Source of the DNA: Agapetus fuscipes
Taxonomy: Eukaryota; Arthropoda; Insecta; Trichoptera; Glossosomatidae
NCBI GenBank assembly: GCA_951799405.1
Contig: OX637336.1
Location: 18,209,479-18,273,478, forward strand
Direction of reading: 5' to 3'
Length of the DNA: 64,000 nucleotides
Below the pieces are notes generated by a model. That model ran no database searches. It had not been told where the DNA came from and saw only the letters and a list, made by a program, of their open reading frames with translations. Shown here in pieces: positions 22,391-32,934 of this stretch (positions are counted from its first letter, which is position 1; each line of letters starts with the position of its first letter). The translations under genes were made by a program, and so were the position numbers.

Positions 22391-22640
22391 CTAATCTAAT
22401 CTAATCTAAGTTGCAAAGATATGTTACATTGGAGATTCACATTACATGCATTCTCACAACCAGACACGTACAAGTTCGCGCTTGCACATGCCTCATGTGA
22501 ACCTACAACATAAAAACCAAATCTCAAATGGACATACACCCTGCAACTCTCGCCGTCCTTCCCTGAGACAGGGGTGACATTGGCAAAGTAAACCATTGTT
22601 ACAGCATGGGTGGTCAGCCGCATACCAACCTATAAGTCAA
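22391..22640 (-). repeat. LINE-A 3' module
   Basis: Full-length minus-strand module, tail (TCTAA)n at 22391. It abuts the previous module head to tail. Confidence 0.88.
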
Positions 22641-22756
22641 GGAATAAGTTGAAAAGGTAAAACTGAATAAATTACATCATTTGCTAACATGGGTTTCTCA
22701 GGTAAATGCACGTTCTTTTCTATTTTTTAGGAGAAAAGAAACACACTACAAAAATC

Positions 22757-22888
22757 TTCATCTGAAATGGTTGGCATAGGTCGGCCAGCCCCTTTACCTG
22801 TCAAAATAAATAGGTCCCACTCGCCACATGCGAAACCCTTCGGGGATAACGCGACAAGAAGTCGCACTTTATGTGTAGTTTAGTTGCG
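22757..22888 (+). repeat. SINE1 3' half
   Basis: 5'-truncated copy from CTGAAATGGTTGGCATAGG to GTGTAGTTTAGTTGCG. Confidence 0.78.
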
Positions 22889-22904
22889 CTGCGAAAGATT
22901 GTCA

Positions 22905-23015
22905 AATTTTGACGAGATGAAAGAAGTGTGCAAGGACAGAACGAAATGGAAAAGCATGTGAGGAGATACTGGCCATTCCTAAAGTAATTGCGACTGGAAA
23001 CAGTTACAGTCACAG
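22905..23015 (+). mobile_element. LINE-B 3' end
   Basis: DEMKEVCKDRTKWKSM-like codons and a GACTGGAAACAGTTACAGTC tail, directly behind a SINE1 3' end. Confidence 0.65.
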
Positions 23016-23072
23016 CTTAAAAATTCACCGATGAAAAAAAATGTCATTGGAATGGTCGAGGGTTAAAAGGCG

Positions 23073-23300
23073 TCGGCGCTGGAATTTGCGTTATTGGCAC
23101 TAACGCAGGTTCGAACCCTGCGTCACGTTCTATCGACAATAACTTCCTTTTCAATCCTGGTTTAACAGCTGATGTCATTGGGGAGTTATAAATTAATAAA
23201 TCATTGTAAATATTAAGTAATTAAGTATTAATTGATAACGTTAATACCTGTTTCTGGCAAGACATAATGGGTTGGTAAATTGCATTCCTTTTTACAAAAG
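23073..23300 (+). repeat. SINE3 (putative) copy
   Basis: GGAATTTGCGTTATTGGCAC, AACGCAGGTTCGAACCCTGC (box-B-like), ATCGACAATAACTTCC, ACCTGTTTCTGGCAAGACA. The same arrangement occurs at 37258, 46303 and (reversed) 54350. Box A is not clear. Confidence 0.6.
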
Positions 23301-24191
23301 CTATTTAAAAGAAAAAGCACTTAGTAGTGCCGTAATTTTACCACAGTTTAAAATATCTTTTAATCCATTTTTCCTCTCGGAGACAACTTCCTATCCAAAG
23401 CGCGCTTTTGATAATTGAGAATAGAGTACCAGCTAACGAATTCTGTAAACTTTCTCCGCTCAAGCTTTCACTCCGCTTGGATATCTTTCTTTCTTTTTTT
23501 CACTTTCCGTGAGAGGGAAAGTGCTGGGGGTCTCCCTTTTCAGATGAGAGGTTCACTGCCCGGCGTCTATGGAAAATATACTTTTAAAAAAATCATAAAG
23601 AAAGCTCGGAGATTTTGATTGATGTCTGTAGTAGAGGTTTTAGTTTCGTTGAACCGATTCAATGATTAAACACGTTTTAGTATGAACCCTTTTACCGTTT
23701 TATCCCTGCAAGGGTAGCCTGTTATCGCTGTTAGATTTTTTGACTTAATAAACCTTGCCGGTACTAAGACCTTGCGCAAAGCACAAGAAATTATGACATT
23801 AGGTACACCTTCGGTTTAGAATTCGAGCCTCTAATTCCGAAAGCTAACGTGTTACCAATTGCACTATGGTTTAACAATTGAGCTTTGAATATCTGATATA
23901 TCTATGGCATGGTGGTTATATTGTTACGTTTCTTCCGAGGGTCCTTTTAATTAAAACACAAGTTCAACACAAGTTAGCCATACAGTTTATTTACACAGAC
24001 TTTCTTACAATAGATTTATTTTAACAGACTTATTTTAACAGATTTATTTTAACACGCTTATTTATTTCGTACAGATTACAGTTATGTTACACCATATTGG
24101 TCGCCCTAGTAACTAGATATTCCTCTGTGTGAGTGCTTTGAAAGACTACTCGCTCCAGCCGATTGTCACCCTTCTTGTACGTATTTGCAGG
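23301..24191. other. No recognised gene
   Basis: Apart from the short tandem repeat at 24008, only AT-rich sequence. TGTTACG at 23932 could be an LTR start but no partner or primer site was found. Confidence 0.45.
24008..24066 (+). repeat. Short tandem repeat, 16-17 bp unit
   Basis: TAGATTTATTTTAACAGACT repeats three to four times with unit TTATTTTAACAGA; no known function. Confidence 0.6.
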
Positions 24192-24413
24192 CGCGTGCAT
24201 AGGGTATAGGGAAATACATTTCAGAATTTAAAAAAATCTCCCATTCATTTGAAATAATTCATTTGAAATTGACTGAAGTACTAACGATGATGGCTCCAAT
24301 CGAACTAAAATTTTGAATTTTAACTCTCAAAACCAAGCTTTAATGCATTTTTTACCATATATTGCCTACCTATAAGGCGCATGTGCCTACATGTAATGCA
24401 CGCTCCTGGTAAT
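24192..24413. mobile_element. R5 dispersed element, MITE-like
   Basis: GCGTGCATAGGG at the left and inverse ATGCACGC at the right; inner CATTTGAAATTGACTGAAGT and TACCATATATTGCCTACCTA shared with 45519-45727. Confidence 0.68.
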
Positions 24414-24514
24414 TTGACCAGCGTATGTTTGAAAAAAAAAAGTGCCGGCGCGCTTCAGGATAGCTCTGACCCTGAGCTAATAAATTTCAATCATTAATTA
24501 CAAAATATGATAAT

Positions 24515-24850
24515 GCCGGTCGATAGCTCACCGGTCGATAGCTCAGGTGGTAGAGTGCTTGCATTCCATGCCGAAAGCTCGGGTTCGAATCCCACCGAGG
24601 GTGTCAGAAATGATTTCCCATTTCGGTGTTTAATTCAAACCCCAAAATAAAATACCGGCAAGGTTTACTCAGCCTTCACAAGAAATGAGTACCAGCACTC
24701 TCGGGAGCTGGGAAACCTCCACTTCAACTGAAGTGGTTGGCGTAAGGCCGGCCCCCTTACCTGTAAAAATAAATAGGTTCAACTCGCCACATGCGACTCC
24801 TTCGGGGATAACGCGGCAAGAAGTTACACTATATGTGTAGCTTAGTTGCG
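24515..24850 (+). repeat. SINE1 copy with duplicated head start
   Basis: CCGGTCGATAGCTCA occurs twice in tandem (24516 and 24531), so two box A copies precede one box B. The rest is full length to GTGTAGCTTAGTTGCG. Confidence 0.88.
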
Positions 24851-25039
24851 ATAATGTCAATCAATACGTTATTCTAGCTGGCAAACCAAGATTGGTGGAT
24901 TGCATTCCACTTCACGAATTAATAGAAAAGAAATTAACATTATCGGAAATTTAATTTAATTGCATTATGGATTTGTTTTATTTTTAAAATTATTTCCAAT
25001 AATATTATCATCTGTATGAATAACAGATCACTATCACCC

Positions 25040-25204
25040 CTACCTCAAGCCTGTGCGCATTCCCTCTTGTATTTTGGTTACACTATTGCCTCTTGTTTTG
25101 TTGCACTCCCGGCACGTGTCCCGATGGGACTTGTTGCACTTTTTGCACTTGGGCCGGTGATCTGTCTTAGCCAACAACTGAAAGAGGTGGACGTAGTAAG
25201 GCAT
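25040..25204 (-). CDS. Small cysteine-rich ORF, zinc-ribbon-like
   Basis: A 54-codon minus-strand frame with ATG at 25204: MPYYVHLFQLLAKTDHRPKC, KKCNKSHRDTCRECNK, ending GLR and TAG. CX2C-X7-CX2C looks like a small zinc ribbon, and the arrangement resembles the C-terminal cysteine domain of some transposases. GC content is higher than around it. Could be a real exon, a transposon relic or chance; there is no second copy in this window. Confidence 0.3.
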   Translation of the reverse strand: MPYYVHLFQLLAKTDHRPKCKKCNKSHRDTCRECNKTRGNSVTKIQEGMRTGLR

Positions 25205-25277
25205 TTTTTATTTTATTGAGTTTGCAACCTAGTATTTGTCTTTTGATCAAAATATGTAAATAACTAAGTGATATCTA

Positions 25278-25640
25278 TAATCTATAATCTAAGTTGCAAG
25301 GATATATTCATTCAAAGCTCTCAGATGTATGCCCACAAACAAAAACGTGTAGTTCGCGCTTACAAATGCTGATTGTGTACTTACAAATAAAATTCAAACC
25401 TCAAATGAACATAAGCCCCACAACTTTTGCCGACCTTCCCTGAAACAGGGGTGACATTGGCAAAGTGAACCATTTTTTACAGTATGGGTGGTCAGCCTCA
25501 CACCAACCTATAAGTCAAGGAACATACACGACAAATTGCATTTTTTATATCAATAAATAAAGCAGAAAACAAATACCAATTTAAAAAACCCTAGTCGCCA
25601 ACATTACATATCAACCGCCATTTATTTCTTCGTTGTCCAC
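25278..25640 (-). mobile_element. LINE-A 3' fragment with module
   Basis: Minus-strand copy of the module (25278-25523) plus 3' UTR and the last codons near 25600-25640. The tail is of the TTATAGATTATAGA type, like the 12493 and 53683 copies. Confidence 0.85.
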
Positions 25641-25689
25641 TTAATGTTCTCGACTTTTAAATGACTTAAACATATTACATATTACACGT

Positions 25690-26965
25690 CTGGGGTCGAC
25701 GCCTCCATCTTATGGGCGAAACACAAGCTGTTGCTCTTGATATTTCCAAAGCTTTTGATAGAGTTTGGCACTCCAGCCTCCTTAACAAATTGTCATCATT
25801 TGGACTTCCCCTTCTCCTCATAGAATGGATTTCCAGCTTTCTAAAAGACAGATCTATCGAAACAGTCATCGATGGTAGTAAATCAGCCCTGCTACCAATC
25901 AATTCTGGTGTCCCCCAAGGATCCATCTTGTCTCCGACACTTTTTCTTATGCACATCAATGATTTACTATCCTGTGCTCCTATCCACTGCTATGCCGATG
26001 ACAGTACAATACATGACGGTTTCTCTTTTACAAAGCCCCCAAAAAGTTCAGCGATATCTATTGCTCGTGAATCATTAGCTTCAAAGATCAATACAGATCT
26101 CAGGGCTGTCAGCCGTTGGGGCACTGACAACCTTGTAGAGTTCAACGTCAAAAAGACTCAAGCATGTCTGATATCCTTAAAGAGGATTCCAAACAACTAT
26201 CTCCCAACTTTCGACAATGTCTCCCTCTCTAACCATGAACACTTAAATCTTCTTGGTGTTTCTCTGTCATCAGAGTTAAAATACCATGATGCTATTGAGT
26301 CTCGCACAACTTCCGCTTTCCGGCGACTCGGCATATTATACAGAGCCCGTAGGTTTTTTACTTCAGCCCAGTTATTGACTCTGTATAAATCCCAAATCCG
26401 CCCCATTATCGAGTATGGCAGCCATCTCTGGTGTGGTATGCCCAAGAAGTTGAGTGACCAACTTGATTCTGTGCAAAGGAGGGCAGTGAGGTTGATCAAT
26501 GATCCTTCTCTGACATCCGATCTGCAGCCGCTCCAGCACAGAAGAAAAGTTGGAATGCTCAGTCTTTTTTATCGATATTACCACGGAGCTTGTTCTAATA
26601 ATATATTCATTAATATTAATATTCATTAATCCCTCCCCCTCGCTTTTCAGAAAGGGAAACTCGTAGTACGACTCTCATTCATCCCTTTGCAGTCGATCTC
26701 AAAACTATGAGAACTTGGCGTTTTCATGACTCATTCCTTTGCCAAACTGCCCGTTTATGGAATGGTCTACCAGTATTTGTGTTCCCTTCCCAATTTAATC
26801 CGGTTTTATTCAAAACCAACATCAATCACCACTTCCTTGCAGCGCCTCACGACAGAACCAAGAACTCAAGCAACACCTCTGCGGCACCCTTCCAGGGTGA
26901 CATAGACCCCCAAGACTCACAAGAATTGGGGAGCCTCCCGCACAGGATTCCTTAAAAAAAAAAAA
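25690..26965 (+). mobile_element. LINE-C, 5'-truncated, poly(A)-tailed
   Basis: The open frame 25712-26629 gives RT motifs VALDISKAFDRVWH (motif A Asp at residue 10), GVPQGSILSPTLF and CYADDSTIH (YADD at 94-97). An AT-rich insertion near 26605-26630 breaks the frame; the C-terminus continues at 26707-26955 (RTWRFHDSFLCQTARLWNGL), then ATTCCT and poly(A) at 26955-26970. The clade is jockey/CR1-like by RT wording. Endonuclease part absent. Confidence 0.88.
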
Positions 26966-26969
26966 AAAA

Positions 26970-27444
26970 ATTACATTCATTCTACAATATACAATCTACG
27001 TAAGCTCTCATTACATTTTATTTACTCTCTTAAAGCGCCATTTCAATTTCACAGTTTTTAACGCAGCCAATGAGATTTTAAGTGGTCCGCTCTGCGCCCG
27101 CCTGCACTTTTTCGGAAACTTAAATCGCAATGCAATTTTCTCGCCGGAAGACAAACTTGCATGTATCCAGAGATGCATTACAGACCACACAAGCAAAATA
27201 TTAAAAGTGCATTCAATCATTATTTGCATTTGCAAATCTATATCTCAGTAAATGTTAAATTTACAGAGCCGATTTTGGTTTTAATTTATAGCCATTGTAG
27301 TCAACTTTAACATTGCCAAAGAAATATTTTAAAAAAATCGCATATCTTAGCACTTATTTTGAAAAGAAAAAAGGGGGTTGAAAGATTTTTTTCAGATTTT
27401 TGTATCACCCTTTTGTCAGCACAGATCTCTCGAAATTATAATCT
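26970..27444. other. No recognised feature
   Basis: AT-rich DNA after the LINE-C poly(A). Confidence 0.5.
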
Positions 27445-27655
27445 TATCTATAATCTAAGTTGCAAAGATATTTATTAAGAGATATTTAGAAATTTATGAT
27501 TCATATTAAGTGCATGCGCACAAACAGACACGTGTAAGTTCGCGCTTACAAATACTGCGTGTGTACTTACAATTCAAAAATCTACCTCTAATGAACATAA
27601 GCCCTGCAACTCTTGCTGACCTTCCCTGAAACAGTGGTGACATTGGCAAAGTGAA
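27445..27655 (-). repeat. LINE-A 3' module
   Basis: Minus-strand module from tail TATAATCTAAGTTGC to GGCAAAGTGAACCAT; the last part of the 5' end is missing. Confidence 0.8.
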
Positions 27656-28063
27656 CCATCAAAAAAATATAGATTGCAATCTTTTATTCCGATTATCATT
27701 TAGGTTAGATCATGAATCGTTTTTTGTCAATCGAGCTACATTTGAATTTAGAACTTTCTTCTCGACGGGCAAACGTCACACTTATGTGGAACTACGGTCC
27801 CACCAATCAATAAGAAAATATTTCTTTACTTTTCCCTGCCGACCCAGCCGAATGACATCACATTTTTCCCCCAATTCACTTCTTCCAAGTACCATTCCCA
27901 CGCTGTTGTTTCTAACATCTCTTTATCATAAATACATCACCTATACTTTCTGTACCCTGAGTATAAAAAACATAAAATCTCACCTCAATCGCGTAAAATG
28001 AAAAAATAAATATGAAAACTAAGTCACTCACTAAGGGGTACTGTTTTTATTTCGATAAACGCA
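27656..28063. other. No recognised feature
   Basis: A 116-codon plus-strand frame (27651-28001) has no known domain and a composition like random AT-rich DNA. Confidence 0.5.
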
Positions 28064-28558
28064 ACGCAAATAAGCTTCACATATAGTTTAACTTCTTGCC
28101 TACGTTTCCCCGAAGGGGTCGCATGTGGCGCTTCAGGACCTATTTAGTTTTACAGGTAAGGGGGCCGGCCTCACACCAACCACTTTCAGTTGAAGGGGGG
28201 GTTCCCAGCTCCCGGGGGGCTGGTTCTCATATCTTGTGAAGGCTGAGTAAACCTTTGAGATCGAACCCTTGCTCTCGGCATGGAATGCAAGCATTCTACC
28301 AATCGAGCTATCGACCTTTTTACGAGCTTGATCGTCGTCGCTATAAAGCGCCAATTCTCAAGCAAGACCCAGTTGCTGTAAGGCTGGATGGACCTTTGGT
28401 GACTGGTCATTGGTAATATAAAGGCTAATGATTTTTTCAACCGAGCGAAGAGCAAATTTGAAAATATAAATGGTATATTTTTTGTGCTCCGCCGGGAATC
28501 GAATCCACAACCTTCCCATTCAGAGTCCGAAGTGTTACCACTGAACTACGGACCGGTC
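28064..28558 (-). repeat. Composite SINE2-SINE1, copy 2
   Basis: Read on minus: complete SINE2 head (GACCGGTCCGTAGTTCAGTG) at 28558, body to GACGATCAAGCTCG, the linker TAAAAA, then SINE1 from GGTCGATAGCTCG to its end at 28064. Confidence 0.85.
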
Positions 28559-28599
28559 ACTATATATTTTTATATTTACGCGATGGAGGCGAGCTTACG

Positions 28600-28840
28600 C
28601 GATAGAGGGGAGCTCACTCGATGTTTTATACTCGCAGTGCTTGTCCCTAGGAGTCTGCGGCGTCGGCGCATCCGTCACTCTGCTCTTCTGGTATTTTCCG
28701 CGACTCTTTCACTTCATTTTTTTGCCGCCTTTCTTTAAATATGACCCGCCGGTCGTTGCCCCCGCGGCGGGGGGGTCACGTGGTCTGGGGGCGAGGAGAG
28801 GGGGGGACTTATTTTTCGCGCACCGGCATTAATGAAAAGT
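28600..28840. other. GC-rich stretch
   Basis: GTCTGCGGCGTCGGCGCATC and CCCCGCGGCGGGGGGGTCAC make this far richer in G+C than its surroundings. The start (TTACGCGAT to CTCGCAGTG, 28596-28640) also matches 36224-36272, downstream of another composite SINE. No gene found. Confidence 0.4.
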
Positions 28841-28934
28841 TTGCACGAGCTAGGCGCCAAAAGGAAAATGCCGTATGAGGAAACTCATGTAGAGAGAGAC
28901 AATACTGGTTCCGCATTTCAAGGCAACTTCCTTC

Positions 28935-29027
28935 ACCAATAGTTTGGTACGAGCCATAAGGCTGACCAAACATACTGTAAAAATCAAATCAGTTTTGCCA
29001 ATGCTATCCCTTTTGTTTCAGAGAGAG
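28935..29027 (+). repeat. LINE-A 3' module, 5' part only
   Basis: About 90 bases (TTTGGTACGAGCCATAAGGC, CCAATGCTATCCCTTTTG) before a SINE1 copy. The remainder of the module is not present after the SINE. Confidence 0.65.
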
Positions 29028-29264
29028 TCCGGTTGATAGCTCAGTTGGTAGAGTGCTTGCATTTCATGCCGAGAGCTCGGCTACGAATCCCACTGAAGGT
29101 GTCAGAAATGATTTCCCGTTTCAGTGTTCTTCACGTTTCAGTGTTCTTCACAAGAAATGAGTACCAGCCCCCTCGGAAGCTACAAGTGGTTGGCGTAAGG
29201 TCGGCCCCTCGCCTTTATAAATACATAGGTTGCACTCGCATCATGCGAAAGCCTTCGGGGAGTA
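29028..29264 (+). repeat. SINE1 copy inserted in a LINE-A module
   Basis: TCCGGTTGATAGCTCAGTTG head, duplicated TTCAGTGTTCTTCACG block at 29130-29150, 3' end lost after CGGGGAGTAG. Confidence 0.83.
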
Positions 29265-30203
29265 GAAGGTTTGTAATTATTCCTTTTGTAAATAATCATG
29301 CAGCATATTTAGTTTAATGTTTATTTTTGGGTTTTTTCTAAGATGAAATCGGACGATGATTTTTTTTAAATCCCCCCCGTCTTCCTATAGTTTTTTTGAA
29401 AGGACGATTTTCATGCAAGCATAAGGGGGCGATGGGCTTATCTATTCACGCATTTAGGAACAAATGCCGAAAACAAACACACTGAGTTCGACCATGTTCT
29501 TTCATCTGCTGACGTTTCGCATTCACGAGCAGAAAGCATTTTCAAGGCTGGTTATGAAAGCAACGCGAAGGTCTCCTCGTTCTATTACTCCTGTTCACTG
29601 CCTGGGAGTATAATGTGTTGCGCAAGCCCATCCTCATACCCGTTCCGTTTGTACACTTCCATCCGGGGAAGCGTATCACAGAACGCTCATGCAAAGCTAT
29701 AACTTTATTTAGCGGCGGAAGGCCTTCCCGATGGTCGTGACCCGACCCAGCAGTGATTCTAGATCTATCTGTTCGTCCACTAGGTTGAAAGTGAATACAA
29801 AAGTTTAAAACTTTATCTTTTAAGTTTTTTACGCCATCTTATTCCGTGTACTGCAGTGTTGGTGGAGACGCGCCGCGATATTTTGGCAAATAAACAAGTC
29901 TGCGATTGTTTCAGCGCGGATGACTGAAAAAGGAAGAGTCACAACTGCAGGAACCAGAATTAGCCGCGGGCTTAGGACTCGAATAATTAGTTAGCCATCT
30001 CTCATTCTCATACCTACACAAACAAAACCCACAGCCACAAGATTATCTCAATACATAGAGTTTTATTCTCACAAGCTAAGCATTTATTTCACCTCAAGTA
30101 CCTTCGACTCGCTTACGTCATTTTCAAGAGGACACTGTTACAAAATTGACAAGACAAAAATCATTCAGAAACAATAAGGATGAGCTACGACAAATAGGTA
30201 CCT
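29265..30203. other. R6 copy and otherwise no recognised feature
   Basis: Only the inverted R6 repeat at 29618-29782 was recognised. Confidence 0.45.
29618..29782 (-). repeat. R6 dispersed repeat, copy 2
   Basis: Inverted relative to 9378-9545, with a few indels. Conservation over 165 bases is high by eye. Confidence 0.7.
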
Positions 30204-30519
30204 ACGCAACTAAGCCAAACATATAGTGTAACTTTTTGCCGTGTTATCCCCGAATGGGTCGCATGTGTCGAGTTGAACCTATTTATTTTTACAGGTAAGG
30301 GGGCCGGCCTTACGCCAACCACTTCAGTTTAAGTGGAGATTTCCCAGCTCCCGAGAGAGCTGGTACTCATTTCTTCCGAAGGCTGAGTAAACCTTGCCGG
30401 TATTTTATTTTTAGAAATCTTTATTAGAAATCATTTCTGACACCCTCAGTGGGATTCGAACCCGAGCTCACGGCATGCATGGAATGCGAGCACTCTACCA
30501 ACTGAGTTATCGACCGGAC
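30204..30519 (-). repeat. SINE1 copy
   Basis: Full-length minus-strand copy with TCCGGTCGATAACTCAG head and GGTTCGAATCC box B. Confidence 0.88.
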
Positions 30520-30652
30520 AAGAAGGCATTAACAAAGGCGAAGCAGCAGGAATCTGAACATTGACCAAACTGTAAGAATTACAATTTTTATGTTCATGAA
30601 TTTCCCAAGGCTCTCTTATCGGAGACGCATCTCATGTGACAGTGTGCTAGAC

Positions 30653-31499
30653 CAGTGTTCCGCAAACTTTTTGTGTTCAAGGTACACCTATCAAATCAAA
30701 AAAATTTAGAGGTACACCAAAGAAAAAAGCAACGACTATTTAATATTTATTTATTACTAAAATCAATATACCTAATATGAAAAGATGTTTAGTGAGAAAT
30801 GTGAGCCTGTTTAACTGAGCACAGGCGATCAAAATTGTAGCAATCGTTGATAAGGCTGCTCTCATCTCTTCATTGATCGTCCTCAGGCGCTCTGTTTTTT
30901 TTTCGATTTTATAGAAGTAAGAGTTGAAAATCCCAATTCGCATAAGTAGGTTGTGGCAAATGGAAATAGAATTGCAACAGCACGCTCTGAAAGCAGTGGG
31001 TACTCATTTTTTATATGCTGCCAAAAATGTGCTACCTCTACTTGGGGGCTGTCCATATATTACGTCATTCGCATTAAGGGGGGGGGAGTCTGGTCTGCGG
31101 ATGATGGCAAATGATGTACGAGTACCAAAAGTGACGTCGTTCTTGTAAATACCAATTTCTACAAAATGTACAAAATATTATGTAAGTAATATTACATTAT
31201 TAATGATTAAGCTCATCCATTATTACAGCAAGAGGGGAGGGGGGGTCATTAGATAATGAGTATAGGATTAGTAAGGGGGGGGGGTCGAAAATCGGCCAAA
31301 ATCGATGACGTAATTTATGGACGGCCCCTTGGGAAAATTTAGTTTTTTAGGGGAGGCCGTCCCGCCCAGCGCCTGCTCTTATAGCTCTCAGCTATTTCTA
31401 GGTGTATTGTCTTAACAAAAGCTTGACTTTTTTCCGCGGCACACCAACTGATGACCACGGTACACCAGTGTGCCGCGGCACACGCTTTGCGGATCACTG
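30653..31499. mobile_element. Non-autonomous hAT element, 8-bp target duplication
   Basis: Ends CAGTGTTCCGCAAA and inverted CAGTGATCCGCAAA; TGCTAGAC flanks at 30645-30652 and 31500-31507. 847 bp including a nested M3 MITE. No transposase frame seen. The 8-bp duplication and CAGNG end are hAT hallmarks. Confidence 0.9.
31045..31328. mobile_element. M3 MITE nested in a hAT element
   Basis: Same ends as the copy at 15441; TTG flanks both sides (31042-31044, 31329-31331). 284 bp. Confidence 0.85.
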
Positions 31500-31521
31500 T
31501 GCTAGACCACCGAGAGTGAAG

Positions 31522-31737
31522 ATGACCTTCACAGTGATGATGATTGCTTTGGTGCAAATAGTCTGTTGTGATGTAATTGCGTCATGTGTACATAAGCAAG
31601 TGCTCCCAAAGTTCAATGACCACGGTCAAGGCGAAGGAAGAGCAGATGCCACGGGCGGGGCGTGGAGACAAAACAATATCAACTATTTTCTATTCGTCGC
31701 TAAGGAAACGTCGAGAATAATGGAAGTTCGCTTATAA
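31522..31737 (+). CDS. Small ORF with signal-peptide-like start, unrecognised
   Basis: ATG at 31522, 71 codons. The start MTFTVMMIALVQIVCCDVIA is hydrophobic like a secretion signal; the rest is polar (KFNDHGQGEGRADATGG) and matches nothing I know. It begins 15 bases after the target duplication of the hAT element at 30653, so the element would sit just upstream. No splice donor is obvious. Chance ORF is quite possible. Confidence 0.25.
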   Translation: MTFTVMMIALVQIVCCDVIASCVHKQVLPKFNDHGQGEGRADATGGAWRQNNINYFLFVAKETSRIMEVRL

Positions 31738-31807
31738 CGGTTCGTCTAATATCCGTTTTTTTTTAACTTTGTAGCTATTAATAGTTATAAATAATTATCT
31801 ACGAGTG

Positions 31808-32047
31808 TTTGATTGGTACGAGGCTGACCACCCATACTGTAAAAAATGGTTCACTTTGCCAATGTCACCCCTGTGTCAGGGAAGGTCGGCAAAAGTTGTA
31901 GGGTTTATGATCATTGGAGGTTTGGATTTCATTTGTAAGTACACATTCAGCATTTGTAAGCGCGAACTACACGTGTTTGTTTGTGGGCATGCATTTGATA
32001 TGAGCTTTGAATGTTAATATATCTTTGCAACTTAGATTATAGATTAT
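31808..32047 (+). repeat. LINE-A 3' module
   Basis: Module from GTTTGATTGGTACGAGG to TTAGATTATAGATTAT. Confidence 0.83.
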
Positions 32048-32063
32048 TATAGTGTGTATTTAT

Positions 32064-32282
32064 GTCCGCACGATAGCTTAGTTGGTAGAGTGCTTGCATT
32101 CCATGCTGAGAGCTCGGGTTCGCATCCCACCGAGGGTGTCAGAAATTATTTCCCTTTTCGGTGTTTATTTCAAACCCATGATACAATACCGGCAAGGCTC
32201 ACTCAGCCTTTACAAGAAATGAGTACCAGATACCCGGGAGCTGGCAAACCCCTACTTCAAGTGAAGTGGTTAGCGTGAGGAT
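32064..32282 (+). repeat. SINE1 copy, 3'-truncated
   Basis: TCCGCACGATAGCTTAGTTG head through GAAGTGGTTAGCGTGAGG, then directly abuts a minus-strand SINE2. Confidence 0.83.
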
Positions 32283-32283
32283 T

Positions 32284-32542
32284 GTATTTATTGAGTGAGC
32301 GCTGTTTTTGTTTGAATCACACCTCAAGAGCAATCTACGTGATTAGTCGTCGCTATAGAATTCTCAAGCAAAACACAGTTGCTGTAAGGCTGGATGGACC
32401 TATGGTAACCGGTCTTTGGTAAAGGTATATGATTTTTTTAACCCAGCGAAAAGCATATTTGAAAATATAACTTATTTATATTGTGCTCCACCGGAATTCG
32501 AACCACATACCTTCCAGAGCGTTTCAATGTACTAAGGACCGG
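32284..32542 (-). repeat. SINE2 copy
   Basis: Minus-strand copy with decayed head (deletions between box A and B); tail AATAAATACAAT side at 32284 touches the end of a SINE1. Confidence 0.82.
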
Positions 32543-32934
32543 CCAAAAGTTTTTTTTAGTTTAATTTATGATAAATTTAAGTACTTAAAATGTTTTTTTT
32601 TTCAATAACGCACGCCCCTGTTTCCCAAATTATAATTGTACATCAGGGAAAGGAATCTCTCTCTAGTGTTTACGCGGAGTCAGTGGCACAGATGTATTGC
32701 GCAAGTAGTCCAGTAAACTGTTTAGTCTGCCAACACACGTGGGCTCACTTACCGCGAATTAGCTAATCTCTGGACAACAGCTCTCCGCTCTGCGCAAATA
32801 TTTACTCTGCCAAATCGCTACATCAAGGAAAGCATCTGCATATCATCAGAGTATTACATTATTCATTGTCCTAGACCAGTCTTAGCTTATGGTGATCGCT
32901 TTCGGCCTTGGAAATGATTGCCTACATTGATGTA
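32543..32934. other. No recognised feature
   Basis: Unassigned DNA between a SINE2 and the LINE-B cluster. Confidence 0.5.

Noticed and set aside
23930..24190. LTR retrotransposon end suggested by TGTTACG
   Set aside because: No second LTR, primer-binding site, polypurine tract or gag-pol frame found.
24531..24605. tRNA genes suggested by box A and box B motifs here and at about 15 other places
   Set aside because: All continue into the same SINE bodies and the cloverleaf does not close properly; they are SINE heads.
27651..28001. 116-codon plus-strand ORF
   Set aside because: No recognisable domain; starts inside a LINE-A module.
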